NCBI GenBank assembly: GCA_001914235.1
Contig: MQUF01000003.1
Location: 62,001-126,000, forward strand
Reading direction: 5' to 3'
Source: Desulfobulbaceae bacterium DB1
GTDB lineage: Bacteria > Desulfobacterota > Desulfobulbia > Desulfobulbales > SURF-16
DNA: 64,000 nt
Part shown: piece after piece, positions 1 to 8,662 of the stretch
Position numbering within the stretch: position 1 is the stretch's first letter
Layout of the letters: each line of letters opens with the position of its first letter
The notes under the pieces: generated by a model
Database searches by the model: none
The model's input: only the letters and a program-made list of their open reading frames with translations
What the model was told of the DNA's origin: nothing
Made by a program: the position numbers and the translations under genes

Positions 1-213
1 AGAAACGGCAGACGCCGACCCGGCAAGCTCACCGTCCATGACGATCTGCGCAAGAGCGCCCAGGGCGTCACTGACTTTTTCCATGCGACGGGCGATCTCG
101 GGGTCCACCCCGAACATTGCGCCACGGGCGATACTGATTATTTCAAGACAGGCAAAAACATCTTCAATGCGCCTCAGATCGTAAACATGATCACCGGAGC
201 TTTCCGTTCCCAT
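1..213 (-). CDS. hypothetical protein, N-terminal part (runs off the window start)
   Basis: Reading the minus strand from an ATG at 213 gives 71 open codons that continue past base 1. A good ribosome binding site (AAGGGGACAAG) ends directly before the ATG. The visible part is helical and amphipathic (MGTESSGDHVYDLRRIEDVF at the start), with no membrane segment or known motif. It is divergent from the response-regulator operon at 531. I do not recognise the family. The start and reading frame are well supported, the function is not. Confidence 0.6.
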   Translation of the reverse strand, partial: MGTESSGDHVYDLRRIEDVFACLEIISIARGAMFGVDPEIARRMEKVSDALGALAQIVMDGELAGSASAVS

Positions 214-530
214 CTTGTCCCCTTTGCTTCTTAAAAAAACAATCAAAATCGTCGGCCGTTCGGCAGGGCGGCAGCCAAGATCGATCCCCCGCTGGTTACC
301 TTTGCAATATTACCACGAAAAATATTTGATTTCCTATTTTTTTCTGCCGGACAGGCGGCCCGGAGCGATCATTCAACCTGATGCGGGAAAATTACGCCTT
401 CAGCAAATTCCCCCAACAAAAGAGAAGGTTGTATTCCGAACGAAAATATGCCATAATTCCTCTCGTTATCATTCGGCTGAAAAGCTGGAAAGATGACCGG
501 ATATAATTTCAATGCAGGATAATGGGAGTC
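214..530. other. intergenic region between divergent genes
   Basis: About 315 bases with no gene I can support. A 93-codon open frame here is Arg/Pro-rich with no ribosome binding site and looks spurious. The region should hold the promoters for the partial gene on the left and for the Sec-rhodanese operon on the right. Confidence 0.5.
429..457 (+). promoter_or_regulatory. possible sigma-70 promoter of the Sec-rhodanese operon
   Basis: TTGTAT (429-434) and CATAAT (452-457) are separated by 17 bases. The -10 box matches 5 of 6 consensus bases, but the -35 keeps only TTG. It would give a leader of about 65 bases before the ATG at 531. Assignment is by eye only. Confidence 0.35.
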
Positions 531-911
531 ATGTCGGTGAAAAAAATTCTGGTTATCGAGGACAATGAGCTGAACCTGAAACTAGTCCGAACCCTCCTTG
601 AGTTGGGCAATTTTCTTGTTTTGGAGGCTGCCAATGCCGAAAACGGCATCTTGATCGCGCAAAAGGAACTGCCGGATCTTATCCTCATGGATATCCAACT
701 GCCCGGGCTTGACGGTTTAAGCGCGGCGAAAACCATCAAAAACGACCCGCTCACCAGCCACATCCCCATTATTGCCGTCACCTCTTTTGCAATGGAAAGC
801 GACGAAAAAAAAGCCCATGCCGCGGGTTGCGCCGGCTACATCAGCAAACCCATCGACACGCGAACATTCGTCAGTGAGGTCAGCCGTTATCTGAACGAGG
901 CGCTCCAATGA
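531..911 (+). CDS. single-domain response regulator (CheY/DivK-like)
   Basis: A 126-residue stand-alone receiver domain. It has the acidic pair in the VIEDNE motif near the N-terminus, the phosphoacceptor Asp54 in LMDIQLPG, a Thr/Ser in AVTSFA and the conserved Lys in YISKPID. No output domain follows, so it should act by protein contact or phosphotransfer. The ATG at 531 is preferred over the one at 522, because GGGAG sits at a proper distance before it. Its stop codon overlaps the ATG of the next gene (ATGA), which indicates translational coupling with the Sec-rhodanese. The sensor kinase at 2645 is the likely partner (inference). Confidence 0.88.
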   Translation: MSVKKILVIEDNELNLKLVRTLLELGNFLVLEAANAENGILIAQKELPDLILMDIQLPGLDGLSAAKTIKNDPLTSHIPIIAVTSFAMESDEKKAHAAGCAGYISKPIDTRTFVSEVSRYLNEALQ

Positions 912-1729
912 TGAAAAATATCCCGCAGCTTCCCGTTCCGGCCGGCATGTGTGCACGGATCTTTTGGGTGCTGGCCATGCTGCTGTTATTTTCCGCAAGC
1001 ATTGTTCACGGCAAACCGCTGCAGTATATTACTGCTCCGGAAGTCAAAAACATGATTGAAAACACCCCCCATGTGGTCGTAATCAACGTATTGAGCGATA
1101 TCGAATATAATGGTCTGCACATCCCCGGCTCGATCAACATCCCTGTTGTCGACTTCCCTGGGACAAAACTGTTGCCGGCGGACAAATCAACGCCGCTGAT
1201 CATCTACTGCATGGGACTCGACTGACCTTACAGTCCTCGAGCCGCAAGGATTGCGGTCGAACGTGGTTACACCAATGTTTTTTGTTTCAAAGGCGGCATC
1301 CCGGAATGGAGGTCATTCAATTACCCTCTGATTGCCGACGAGGATTACGCAAATATCAAGGTCAACAAAATAAGCCCCAAGAAACTTTACTCCATGCTTG
1401 CAGAGGACAATTCCCTGTACGTTCTCGATGTCCGGCCCATCGACTGCAACCTGGAAAAAATCTTTATCAAGGGCACCCATGTTTGCCCCATGGTTTATCT
1501 GGCGGACTGGCATAAAAATATTCCCAAAGAAGCGAATATCGTTATCAGCGACTGGACCAATAAAAAATCCATCCTTGCCGCCAAGTACCTGACCAATCTC
1601 GGATATAACGTCATCGGCGTTCTCAAGGGAGGCATAGTCCGCTGGCGCGACGAAAAACTTCCTCTCGAGTACCGGGAGACCTCCCTGGCCTATGACAAGG
1701 ATCTTTGCGAAAAAGAGCGCCAACGATGA
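908..1729 (+). CDS. exported tandem-rhodanese selenoprotein 1 (UGA at 1223-1225 read as Sec)
   Basis: Seen: an N-terminal signal peptide (hydrophobic core WVLAMLLLFSASIVHG), then a rhodanese domain reaching IIYCMGLD, an in-frame TGA as codon 106, and the same frame open for 167 more codons. The continuation PYSPRAARIAVERGY and KGGIPEWR is exactly the rest of a rhodanese domain. In rhodanese families with C-x-G-x-x-C...S..AA loops, the second Cys sits where the UGA is, so Sec replacing Cys is the simplest reading; Cys101 remains. A second rhodanese-like domain (about 150-265) has Asp215 where the catalytic Cys is expected. Total 273 residues. A hairpin downstream of the UGA is a good SECIS candidate. 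Overlaps its neighbours by ATGA on both sides. Alternative: a nonsense mutation, unlikely because the next paralogue has the same arrangement. Confidence 0.88.
1237..1260 (+). promoter_or_regulatory. putative bacterial SECIS hairpin of Sec-rhodanese 1
   Basis: CCGCAA (1242-1247) pairs perfectly with TTGCGG (1251-1256) across GGA. Outer TCGA/TCGA pairs (1237-1240 with 1257-1260) extend the stem if G1241 is bulged. The apical G-containing loop begins 22 bases after the UGA, inside the coding sequence, as SelB-dependent bacterial SECIS elements require. The identical core recurs in the next gene at the same spacing. Confidence 0.75.
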
Positions 1730-2589
1730 ACAGACGAAAAAAACTCTACGGATTTCTCATCATCTTATTTTTCGGGTTGTTTTTGCCCCCCCCCCTTGAT
1801 GCGCAAGAACGGACAAACGCCGGAGAGCAGCGGGAACAGCCCCTGGAAGGCTACAAGGAAATTGCGGCATTTGAGCTGAAGCAGATGCTCGACAGCAACA
1901 GAAAAATTGTCATCGTCAATGTTCTTAGTGAAATCGAATACGCTTTCCAGCACATTACCGGGTCGATCAACATCCCCATCACCAAAATGGCAACCACCAA
2001 GGATCTGCCGGTTGACAAGTCGACCCCGCTGATATTTCATTGCCTCAGCGACAGGTGAACCTACAGCAATCGCGCCGCAAGGATTGCGGTGGCAAAAGGT
2101 CACACGGAGGTATACTATTTTACCGGCGGCATCCCCGAATGGCGCTATTTCAATTACACCATGACCACCAGTGAAGAATGGCAAAAGGTCAAGGTAACAA
2201 AACTGCCGCCGCATGAATTTCAAAAAATCTTAAACGAAGACAATAACATTTTCCTGCTTGATGTCAGGAGCCTGGATCGACAGACCTTGACGCTGGACGA
2301 TCTCGATTTCCAATTCGACAACTCCACCCTGGCGGGCAATTACATCAAGGGTGCACGCCATTGCCCTCTCGTCTTTCTCGAGGACAATTTTCATCTGATT
2401 CCGAAAAACAAAAAAATACTTATTACGGACTGGATTATGAAACAATCCACCATTGCGGCAAAATTTCTCACCATGCAGGGATATGAGGTGATTGGAATTT
2501 TAAAGGGGGGGACCTCTCGCTGGCAGGCAGAGGGATTACCGCTGATCCACGGCCAGAGCAGCTTGCAGAAACGGCTTTCGTGCGAGTAA
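1726..2589 (+). CDS. exported tandem-rhodanese selenoprotein 2 (UGA at 2056-2058 read as Sec)
   Basis: A paralogue of the preceding gene, starting at the ATG that overlaps its stop (ATGA). A signal peptide (LYGFLIILFFGLFLPPPLDA) leads into a rhodanese domain ending LIFHCLSDR. The in-frame TGA is codon 111, followed in frame by TYSNRAARIAVAKGH and TGGIPEWR. Cys106 and Sec111 keep the C-x4-U spacing of the first protein. The second rhodanese-like domain carries Asp235 (LITDWIMKQS) in place of the catalytic Cys, so it is probably non-catalytic. Total 287 residues. The N-terminal start at 1705 is also open but would give a less typical signal peptide. Likely a periplasmic or membrane-tethered sulfur/selenium transfer or redox protein (inference). 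Confidence 0.88.
2073..2091 (+). promoter_or_regulatory. putative bacterial SECIS hairpin of Sec-rhodanese 2
   Basis: CCGCAA (2075-2080), loop GGA, TTGCGG (2084-2089), extended by one G-U and one C-G pair. The loop begins 22 bases after the UGA, exactly as in the first rhodanese. The 17 bases GCCGCAAGGATTGCGGT are identical in both genes, including an AGG arginine codon, which suggests constraint on the RNA as well as on the protein. Confidence 0.75.
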
Positions 2590-2644
2590 CCTGCTCTTTC
2601 CGCGCGCTTCGCCGTCAACACAAAACCACCCGGAAGATTCTCCA

Positions 2645-4567
2645 ATGATGCGCTCCATGCCTTCCCATTCCGCGCGGAGGGAGGCCCTCGAAAAGGGGCC
2701 GCGCCGGACCATTATCCGCAAACTCATCCTGCTTTTCATCCTTCTCATTGCGGTGATTATCGGCAACGCCATTTACTCCTCCATCCAGGAAACCAGAAAA
2801 GTAAATTTACAGCTAAACCAACAACTGCAATCAAAGCTGATCATTGCCGAATCAATCCTCAATTACGAACTCGATAAAATCGGCATGGTCTCAGGTATTA
2901 TCAAGGAACAAAACCGCAAGTTCGTCGATTTCCTCGATTATGACAAGATCAAGCCGATAACCGTCATGCTGCAGACCATCGCCGCAAAACACAATATCGA
3001 CTTGATCTTCCTTTTTGACGGCGACCTTAATCTTGTTTCCTGCAACCGCCTCGGCACGGAAATTTCCCATCATTCAAAATACCAAATTTTCGTGCGGCGA
3101 CTCGAACAGCATGTCTGCCTGACCGAAATTCCCGCATCCATTCTCGCCCTGCAAGGCATGTCTCCCGCAATCAGCAAGGGCCGGCAGAAAATCATGGCGA
3201 TCAAGTCCATCGTGTCCCTGGTCCATGATTCCGGTGATACATACGGGCATATTGTCATGATCAAACTGATTAACGGCAATACCAACCTTATCCAGCACAT
3301 GACGGAAATCGCCGGATCGGAAATCGTCCTTTTCAATCAGGATCTTCAACCCATCCTGACCAGCTTCATTGGCGATACCGTCCAGTTCCCCCAGGGAGAC
3401 AGCCTCACCCACCAGGGCCTGTCCTATGCCACCAAAACAAAAAATCTGTCGAACAATTTTGGTGAAAACGTCGGCTACCTTACCATGGCCCTCGACAAAC
3501 AAAGCTTCATCCAGCAACGGCGTCGTCTGATAACCGCCAACCTGATTCCTTTTTTTGCTTCGGTAACGATCTCCATCGCCCTTTTTTTCCTGCTCAAAAT
3601 GCGGGTTTTCAACAAAATCAATCAGTTGATAACCGCCCTCCACCAAGTAACGGAAAAAGAGGGAAACCTGAGCATCCGTGTTCCCGCGCCCAAGCAATGG
3701 GAATCCGCCATTGACGAAATGGAAAACATGACCATGGATTTCAACGTGATGATGGACACCCTGGAGGAAACCTACAATCAGCTGAGCAGGGCGCGGCAGG
3801 AAGCGGAAGTGGCCAATGTGGCCAAAAGCGAATTTCTCGCCAACATGAGCCATGAACTGCGGACACCGTTGAATGCCATCATCGGCTTCACCGAAGTGGT
3901 GCTGGACAAGCATTTCGGTGAACTCAACGGCACCCAGGAGGAATATCTGCACAACGTTCTCCAATCCAGCCGTCACCTCCTGTCCCTGATAAACGATATC
4001 CTCGATCTCTCCAAGGTTGAGGCCGGCAAGCTGGAACTTCGACTGGAAAAATTTGATCTGGCGGCGCTGCTTGCCCATAGTTTCATCATGATCAAGGGCA
4101 AGGCGGACAAATCAAATATAACCCTTGCCCTTGATATCGAAGAAAATCTTCCCCAACAAATCACAGCGGACGAACGCAAACTCAAACAGGTTATCTTCAA
4201 CCTGCTGGCAAATGCCGTTAAATTCACTTCGCCCGGCGGCCATATTACCATCAAGGCCCAGGCCGCGGAATTATCTGAATGGTATCGCCATGTGTCACCG
4301 CATGACAGAGACACAAACGCTCCCACCGGCAGGAAGTTGATCAAAATTTCCGTGGTTGACACGGGAATCGGCATCGCACAAATTGATTTACAACGGATCT
4401 TCACCCCGTTTGAACAGGTGGAGAGCTCGGTCAGCAGGAAATATCAGGGGACGGGCCTTGGGCTTTCCCTGACCAGACGGCTGGTGGAACTCCACCACGG
4501 CATAATCTGGGCGGAAAGCGACGGTAACGGAACAGGCAGCACATTTTCTTTTCTTCTGCCGGTTTAG
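2645..4567 (+). CDS. membrane sensor histidine kinase of the Sec-rhodanese operon
   Basis: 640 residues. A first membrane segment (about 24-45, [19 protein letters not shown]) and a second (about 297-317) flank a periplasmic sensor region of roughly 250 residues that I cannot assign. HAMP follows, then HisKA with phospho-His403 in [12 protein letters not shown], then HATPase_c with N, G1 (DTGIGI) and G2 (GTGLGLSL) boxes. There is no receiver domain, consistent with the separate response regulator at 531. It starts 55 bases after the second rhodanese and on the same strand, so the four genes probably form one operon; the kinase may sense what the rhodaneses handle (inference). ATG 2648 is an equally possible start. 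Confidence 0.88.
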   Translation: MMRSMPSHSARREALEKGPRRTIIRKLILLFILLIAVIIGNAIYSSIQETRKVNLQLNQQLQSKLIIAESILNYELDKIGMVSGIIKEQNRKFVDFLDYDKIKPITVMLQTIAAKHNIDLIFLFDGDLNLVSCNRLGTEISHHSKYQIFVRRLEQHVCLTEIPASILALQGMSPAISKGRQKIMAIKSIVSLVHDSGDTYGHIVMIKLINGNTNLIQHMTEIAGSEIVLFNQDLQPILTSFIGDTVQFPQGDSLTHQGLSYATKTKNLSNNFGENVGYLTMALDKQSFIQQRRRLITANLIPFFASVTISIALFFLLKMRVFNKINQLITALHQVTEKEGNLSIRVPAPKQWESAIDEMENMTMDFNVMMDTLEETYNQLSRARQEAEVANVAKSEFLANMSHELRTPLNAIIGFTEVVLDKHFGELNGTQEEYLHNVLQSSRHLLSLINDILDLSKVEAGKLELRLEKFDLAALLAHSFIMIKGKADKSNITLALDIEENLPQQITADERKLKQVIFNLLANAVKFTSPGGHITIKAQAAELSEWYRHVSPHDRDTNAPTGRKLIKISVVDTGIGIAQIDLQRIFTPFEQVESSVSRKYQGTGLGLSLTRRLVELHHGIIWAESDGNGTGSTFSFLLPV

Positions 4568-4690
4568 AAATTCGACTGTCTCGCCGAACGCCGCTCGACA
4601 GCCGGACAGCGCACGACAACTTGCCGATTTATCGTCACGAAAATTCGGAACCAGGATGTTTTTTACGAATCCAACAAATCCGGCGCGCTT

Positions 4691-6637
4691 TTAATACTTC
4701 TCCTCCTTCCACATATCCGGGGTAAAGCTGATCACCCGGTTGCGGCCCTGTTCCTTGGCGCGATAAAGGGCCACATCGGCAAACTTGATCGCCTCCCAGA
4801 AACCCTCCGTATCGCTCGGGAACTCACTTACCCCGATACTCAAGGTCTTCTGCAGGGCCCCATCCGGAACGTTGATCACCGTTTCCTCCATGGTTTTGCG
4901 GATCTTTTCGGCAAGATCAAGAATGTCCTTCCTGCTTTTCACATCGATCAGCAGAACGATAAATTCCTCCCCGCCATAGCGGATCACCATGTCCGACGCC
5001 CTGACACACGACTTTAACACCTCAGCCGTTTTGATCAGCACCACGTCACCGGTTTCATGACCGTAGGTATCATTGACTTCTTTGAAGAAATCCATATCGC
5101 ACATGAGAATGCCCACCCTGGTCTGCCGGCGAATGGTGCTCGCCACCAGCGTGTCGGTGAAAGACTCCAGAAAACGCCGGTTATAGAGATCGGTCATGGG
5201 GTCGCGCAGTGTTGTTTCCTGGAGGGCGGAGGCAAAACGTTTGGCCTCGATAACCGGCGTGGCCTCCTTGATATAGCGCGTTGCCCGCTGCACCAGATTT
5301 TCAAAGACCTCCCGGCTTTCAGCGGAACTCACCTTGTCATGCAGAAACTGGACAACGCCGACAACCCTGCCGCCGGCAATCATGGGAATGCAATGATGTT
5401 CGAGCCTGTCCTTGTGGGGGAACATCTTGCAGATATTGGGAAACTCCAGAGAGGAAATGGCGTGGCCGGTCCGCTTCGCTCGGCAGAAATTAGAATCGTC
5501 GAGTATTTCCGGGCTGCAGACATCCCTGTATTCAGCGGCATAGGCGACGGACATCTTGTTCTTGTTGCCGGTTATCTCATAAATAAAAAGGCGGTCGAAA
5601 TGATATCTTTCCCGCAGCAGGGCAGCCAGCCGCTGATTGACCTCGGTGGTCGACTCCTCTTCCTCGATGATGGCCTTGAATGAATTGAGCGTAAAAATAT
5701 TATCAACCAGAGTATTAAATTGATAGGCAAGCTGGCCGACCTCGTCATGACTTTTCACTTCAATGCGCTGGGCAAGGTCGCCCTCGCCCTTGGCGATGAT
5801 CTTTATTTTCTTCAGGATATCGCGCAGCGGCATGACGATAATGAGGATATAGAGCATGGTGGCAATGGAAAGGATGACCGCAATGACCACTCCCAGCCAG
5901 ATGGAACGGAACCGGGAGTCATCGATGATATTCTCCAGGTCTTGAAACCGAGCGGAATGCTGATTGTTGATCTCAACCGTCATGTCAATGACGAGTTCAT
6001 ACATCTCGTCAAGGCTGCTCACCAGATCCTCAAGATGCTCCTGTTTTTTGGCCGTCGGCCCCATGCGCACCATATTGCCGATCAGATCACGGTAGGACTC
6101 CCGCAAGTATTGATGTTCATCCAAGATATCGCTGACAAGTTCGCTCATAACGGGACTGTCGGGGGGCTTGACGGTGAAAACATCCAGGGTGCGGCTCGAC
6201 ACCTTGGCCACATCAAGCACCGAACCGCCGTTTTGCAGCGACTTGATCATGGTGCCGATGTCGTCAATCCGTTCCTTGTTGGCCTTGACATGAGGGTTGT
6301 CGTTCTTGAGTTCCGGCTCGTTCAGAATATGGATCAATGAGATCTTGAAACCATTAATGCTGCGCAGGATATATTGGCTGATTTTATACTCGGGAATGGC
6401 AACATCCCGAATGGCATTGTTCTGGGTTTCAATCTTATGCAGGGCCACGGTATTGATGACGATCAATACGGCAAAGCCGAGCAACGAAACAACCAGCATG
6501 CCGATCAGTTTTCCGGTAATGCTGGTATCGAGACATTTCTGGACAAAACAGCCGGGAAAACTCTCCGCAGTGCAGTCAAAAAGCCCCATGAAAGAAAATT
6601 TATTTTCCCTCATCCTGATTTTTTCTGGAGAAGACAT
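4691..6637 (-). CDS. diguanylate cyclase with membrane sensor, HAMP, GAF and GGDEF domains
   Basis: 648 residues. An N-terminal membrane segment (about 45-65) precedes a helical periplasmic domain of four-helix-bundle chemoreceptor type, then a second membrane segment, HAMP (VMPLRDILKKIK), a GAF-like domain (about 330-465) and a C-terminal GGDEF domain. The active-site signature is RYGGEEF and a product-inhibition I-site RASD lies five residues before it, so it should make c-di-GMP and be feedback-inhibited. The ATG at 6637 was chosen over upstream starts because CAGGAT precedes it. It converges with the kinase at 2645. Confidence 0.9.
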   Translation of the reverse strand: MSSPEKIRMRENKFSFMGLFDCTAESFPGCFVQKCLDTSITGKLIGMLVVSLLGFAVLIVINTVALHKIETQNNAIRDVAIPEYKISQYILRSINGFKISLIHILNEPELKNDNPHVKANKERIDDIGTMIKSLQNGGSVLDVAKVSSRTLDVFTVKPPDSPVMSELVSDILDEHQYLRESYRDLIGNMVRMGPTAKKQEHLEDLVSSLDEMYELVIDMTVEINNQHSARFQDLENIIDDSRFRSIWLGVVIAVILSIATMLYILIIVMPLRDILKKIKIIAKGEGDLAQRIEVKSHDEVGQLAYQFNTLVDNIFTLNSFKAIIEEEESTTEVNQRLAALLRERYHFDRLFIYEITGNKNKMSVAYAAEYRDVCSPEILDDSNFCRAKRTGHAISSLEFPNICKMFPHKDRLEHHCIPMIAGGRVVGVVQFLHDKVSSAESREVFENLVQRATRYIKEATPVIEAKRFASALQETTLRDPMTDLYNRRFLESFTDTLVASTIRRQTRVGILMCDMDFFKEVNDTYGHETGDVVLIKTAEVLKSCVRASDMVIRYGGEEFIVLLIDVKSRKDILDLAEKIRKTMEETVINVPDGALQKTLSIGVSEFPSDTEGFWEAIKFADVALYRAKEQGRNRVISFTPDMWKEEKY

Positions 6638-6919
6638 GGCCGATCCTGGGTAATATGAAGTGGAACAATGTTGCAATCTTTGCTTACTACTGCATATCAC
6701 GAACTTTTTTCGGAAGTCAAGAAAAGAGCAACGAGTTTTTCTTTCACCACGAAAAAGATTTCAGGCTGATGATTGTCCTGAAAAAAAATTTCACGGAGTG
6801 CGCAGGTTCAAAAAGTTGCCCGGCCGTCATACCATGTTTCCCTGTGATCTCCGTGTGCGCTGTGGTACAAGAAGATATTCAGTCAATTCCTCACTTTCCC
6901 AAAACAAGGAGAAACAGTC
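6638..6919. other. intergenic region with degraded palindromic repeat
   Basis: 282 bases between divergent genes. No gene is supported; two short overlapping open frames have no ribosome binding site. A CACGGAG-type inverted repeat fills the right half (see the repeat entry). Confidence 0.5.
6744..6867. repeat. dispersed CACGGAG-type palindromic repeat, degraded copy
   Basis: The left end TTTCACCACGAA and the right end, which reads ACCACAGCGCACACGGAG on the other strand, form the outer arms; a further CACGGAGTGCGCAGG lies inside. The same motif makes a better preserved inverted repeat at 63059-63140. Similar CCACGGAG-rich palindromes are common between genes in Desulfobacterota, as I recall; their origin is unknown to me. 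Confidence 0.5.
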
Positions 6920-7495
6920 ATGAAAGTCGTTGCGTTCAGCGGCAGCGCCCGCAAAGGCGGGAACACCGCCCACCTATTAAACCATGTCCTGGCGGAGCTT
7001 GAACAGGAAGGAATATCCACCGAACTGATTGAACTTGCCGGCAGAAGCGTGCCGGGCTGTTTCGCCTGCTATAAATGTTTCGAGCGAAAAAACAGCCGTT
7101 GTGCGGTGGAAAGCGACATCATCAACGAGGCCATTGAAAAAATGGCCGAGGCGGACGGCATTCTGCTCGGTTCCCCGACCTATTTTGCCGATGTTTCCGC
7201 CTCGATGAAGGGCCTGATGGAACGCTGCGGCATGGTTTCCCGAGCCAACGGCGACATGTTCCAGCGAAAAGTCGGGGCCGGAGTGGTCGCCGTCCGCAGG
7301 GCCGGGGCATCCCATGTCTTCAACTCCCTGAACAATTTCTTCACCATCGGCCAGATGATCATCGTCGGCTCATCCTACTGGAATATCGGCATCGGCCGGG
7401 AGCCGGGAGAGGTGGAAAACGACGAGGAAGGAATCAAAACCATGCGGGATCTGGGTCGAAACATGGCCTGGCTGCTGAAAAGAATCAAGGGATAA
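6920..7495 (+). CDS. iron-sulfur flavoprotein / NADPH-dependent FMN reductase family
   Basis: 191 residues with the flavodoxin-like fold. The FMN phosphate loop is SGSARKGGNT at the N-terminus and the second flavin loop is GSPTYFADVSASMK. Between them sits a compact cluster motif CFACYKC...C (C-x2-C-x2-C-x7-C), which is the 4Fe-4S ligand pattern of Isf-type iron-sulfur flavoproteins; the reductase members without a cluster lack this spacing. Likely a soluble electron carrier or a reductase for oxygen, quinone or metals in an anaerobe. AAGGAGAAA precedes the ATG. Its stop overlaps the end of the convergent oxidoreductase by 11 bases. Confidence 0.87.
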   Translation: MKVVAFSGSARKGGNTAHLLNHVLAELEQEGISTELIELAGRSVPGCFACYKCFERKNSRCAVESDIINEAIEKMAEADGILLGSPTYFADVSASMKGLMERCGMVSRANGDMFQRKVGAGVVAVRRAGASHVFNSLNNFFTIGQMIIVGSSYWNIGIGREPGEVENDEEGIKTMRDLGRNMAWLLKRIKG

Positions 7496-8468
7496 AAGGG
7501 TTCTCCAGGTCTTCAACCGCCACCCACTGGTCCCTGGTTGCGGAAAGCACGCAGGCCCGGCAAACAGCCAGCGCGGCCAACCCTTCTTCCCCGGCAACAG
7601 GATTGGCCGCGCGACCTGACAGGAAAGAGTGCCAGTCGGCAAGCAGAGGCACAATCGTGCCGGTGAGAAGAGGGTGGCCCACCACTTCCCTCCGGCTGCC
7701 GCGGATAAAATCCAATTGCCCGTGAATCTGGTCGCCATGGAGCTCACCGTCGATGCCGACAAACTCATAGCGCCCCGACCTGCCCCTGCCGACCCTGGCG
7801 CCATCCACGACACCGATCACGCCGTTTTCCATTTCAAGCTGGGCAGTGAAAAGATCCTCCAATCCGGGATTGTGAATGTGAAACATGGACCCCCGCACTC
7901 TTTTCACCTCACAGCCGGTCATAAAGCGCAAGGCATCAAACATATGCACCGCGGTCTGCAGAATCACGCCGCCGCCGGCAATTGACTGCTCGGCCTGCCA
8001 GGAATTGGTTGAGGGCTCAAGGCGATGACTTGCGGAAAAAGCAACAAGACGCCCGACCCTGGGAAGCGACCGGCGGAGCGCCCGTATAACCGTGTTATAC
8101 CGCAGGGTCTGCCCCACGGTGAGCGGCAAACCGGCTTGAGTAAACATGGCAACAATCTCTGCTCCGCTGCGGTAATCGATGGCCAACGGTTTTTCCATGA
8201 GCAGCGGTTTCTTTTCCGCCACACAGCAGCGGGCAATCTCCACATTCAATACGGGCGGAGTGACGGCAATGACCGCATCGACCTCCCGGTCTCGAACAAG
8301 ATCCGGCCAATCGGCATAATAGCGGCTCCGCCACTCCGCAGCCTGTTTTTTTCCCTCTTCTCCCCTGCGGGATATGGCCGTCAGTCGAAGCCCGGGCAAG
8401 TCATTGACGATATGCCGGGCATATCGGGAGCCGTGCGCACCGGTGCCGATAATTCCCACTTTCATCAT
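7485..8468 (-). CDS. Gfo/Idh/MocA family NAD(P)-dependent oxidoreductase
   Basis: 327 residues. The N-terminal Rossmann motif is VGIIGTGAHGSRYA and the family signature EKPLAIDYRSG carries the catalytic-domain Lys. The C-terminal alpha/beta domain (SIAGGGVILQTAVHMFD) is typical of sugar or inositol dehydrogenases and UDP-sugar oxidoreductases. The ATG at 8468 follows AAAGGAGAGGCA; a tandem ATG at 8465 is possible. No sugar-metabolism neighbours are present, so the substrate is unknown. Confidence 0.88.
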   Translation of the reverse strand: MMKVGIIGTGAHGSRYARHIVNDLPGLRLTAISRRGEEGKKQAAEWRSRYYADWPDLVRDREVDAVIAVTPPVLNVEIARCCVAEKKPLLMEKPLAIDYRSGAEIVAMFTQAGLPLTVGQTLRYNTVIRALRRSLPRVGRLVAFSASHRLEPSTNSWQAEQSIAGGGVILQTAVHMFDALRFMTGCEVKRVRGSMFHIHNPGLEDLFTAQLEMENGVIGVVDGARVGRGRSGRYEFVGIDGELHGDQIHGQLDFIRGSRREVVGHPLLTGTIVPLLADWHSFLSGRAANPVAGEEGLAALAVCRACVLSATRDQWVAVEDLENPFIP

Positions 8469-8589
8469 TGCATTGCCTCTCCTTTGCAAAAAAAGTCTTC
8501 GTATCCTCAATTATAGCACAAACTATTTGTGCGTCATATATTTTGGGAAGTCCAACCAGACGAAACAATATTACAATGTTACATTTTTC

Positions 8590-8613
8590 TTGACGTTTCA
8601 AGCTGCCCCCCGC
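8590..8613 (+). promoter_or_regulatory. possible promoter of the substrate-binding protein gene
   Basis: TTGACG (8590-8595) lies 18 bases before CATAGT (8614-8619). It is about 45 bases from the ATG at 8663. Only four of six -10 bases match, so this is tentative. Confidence 0.3.
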
Positions 8614-8662
8614 CATAGTTATACATATTCTTTTCTATTTTTTTTCTCCTAACGGTGAAAAT

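Noticed and set aside
215..496. 93-codon open frame upstream of the response regulator
   Set aside because: No ribosome binding site, Arg/Pro-rich composition, and it sits where divergent promoters are expected.
1223..1225. TGA as a true stop, making the first rhodanese a pseudogene
   Set aside because: The frame stays open for 167 codons of good rhodanese sequence, the second gene has the same TGA at the same motif position, and a matching hairpin follows both.
3074..4078. 334-codon minus-strand open frame
   Set aside because: Antisense to the sensor kinase at 2645, with no ribosome binding site or motif.
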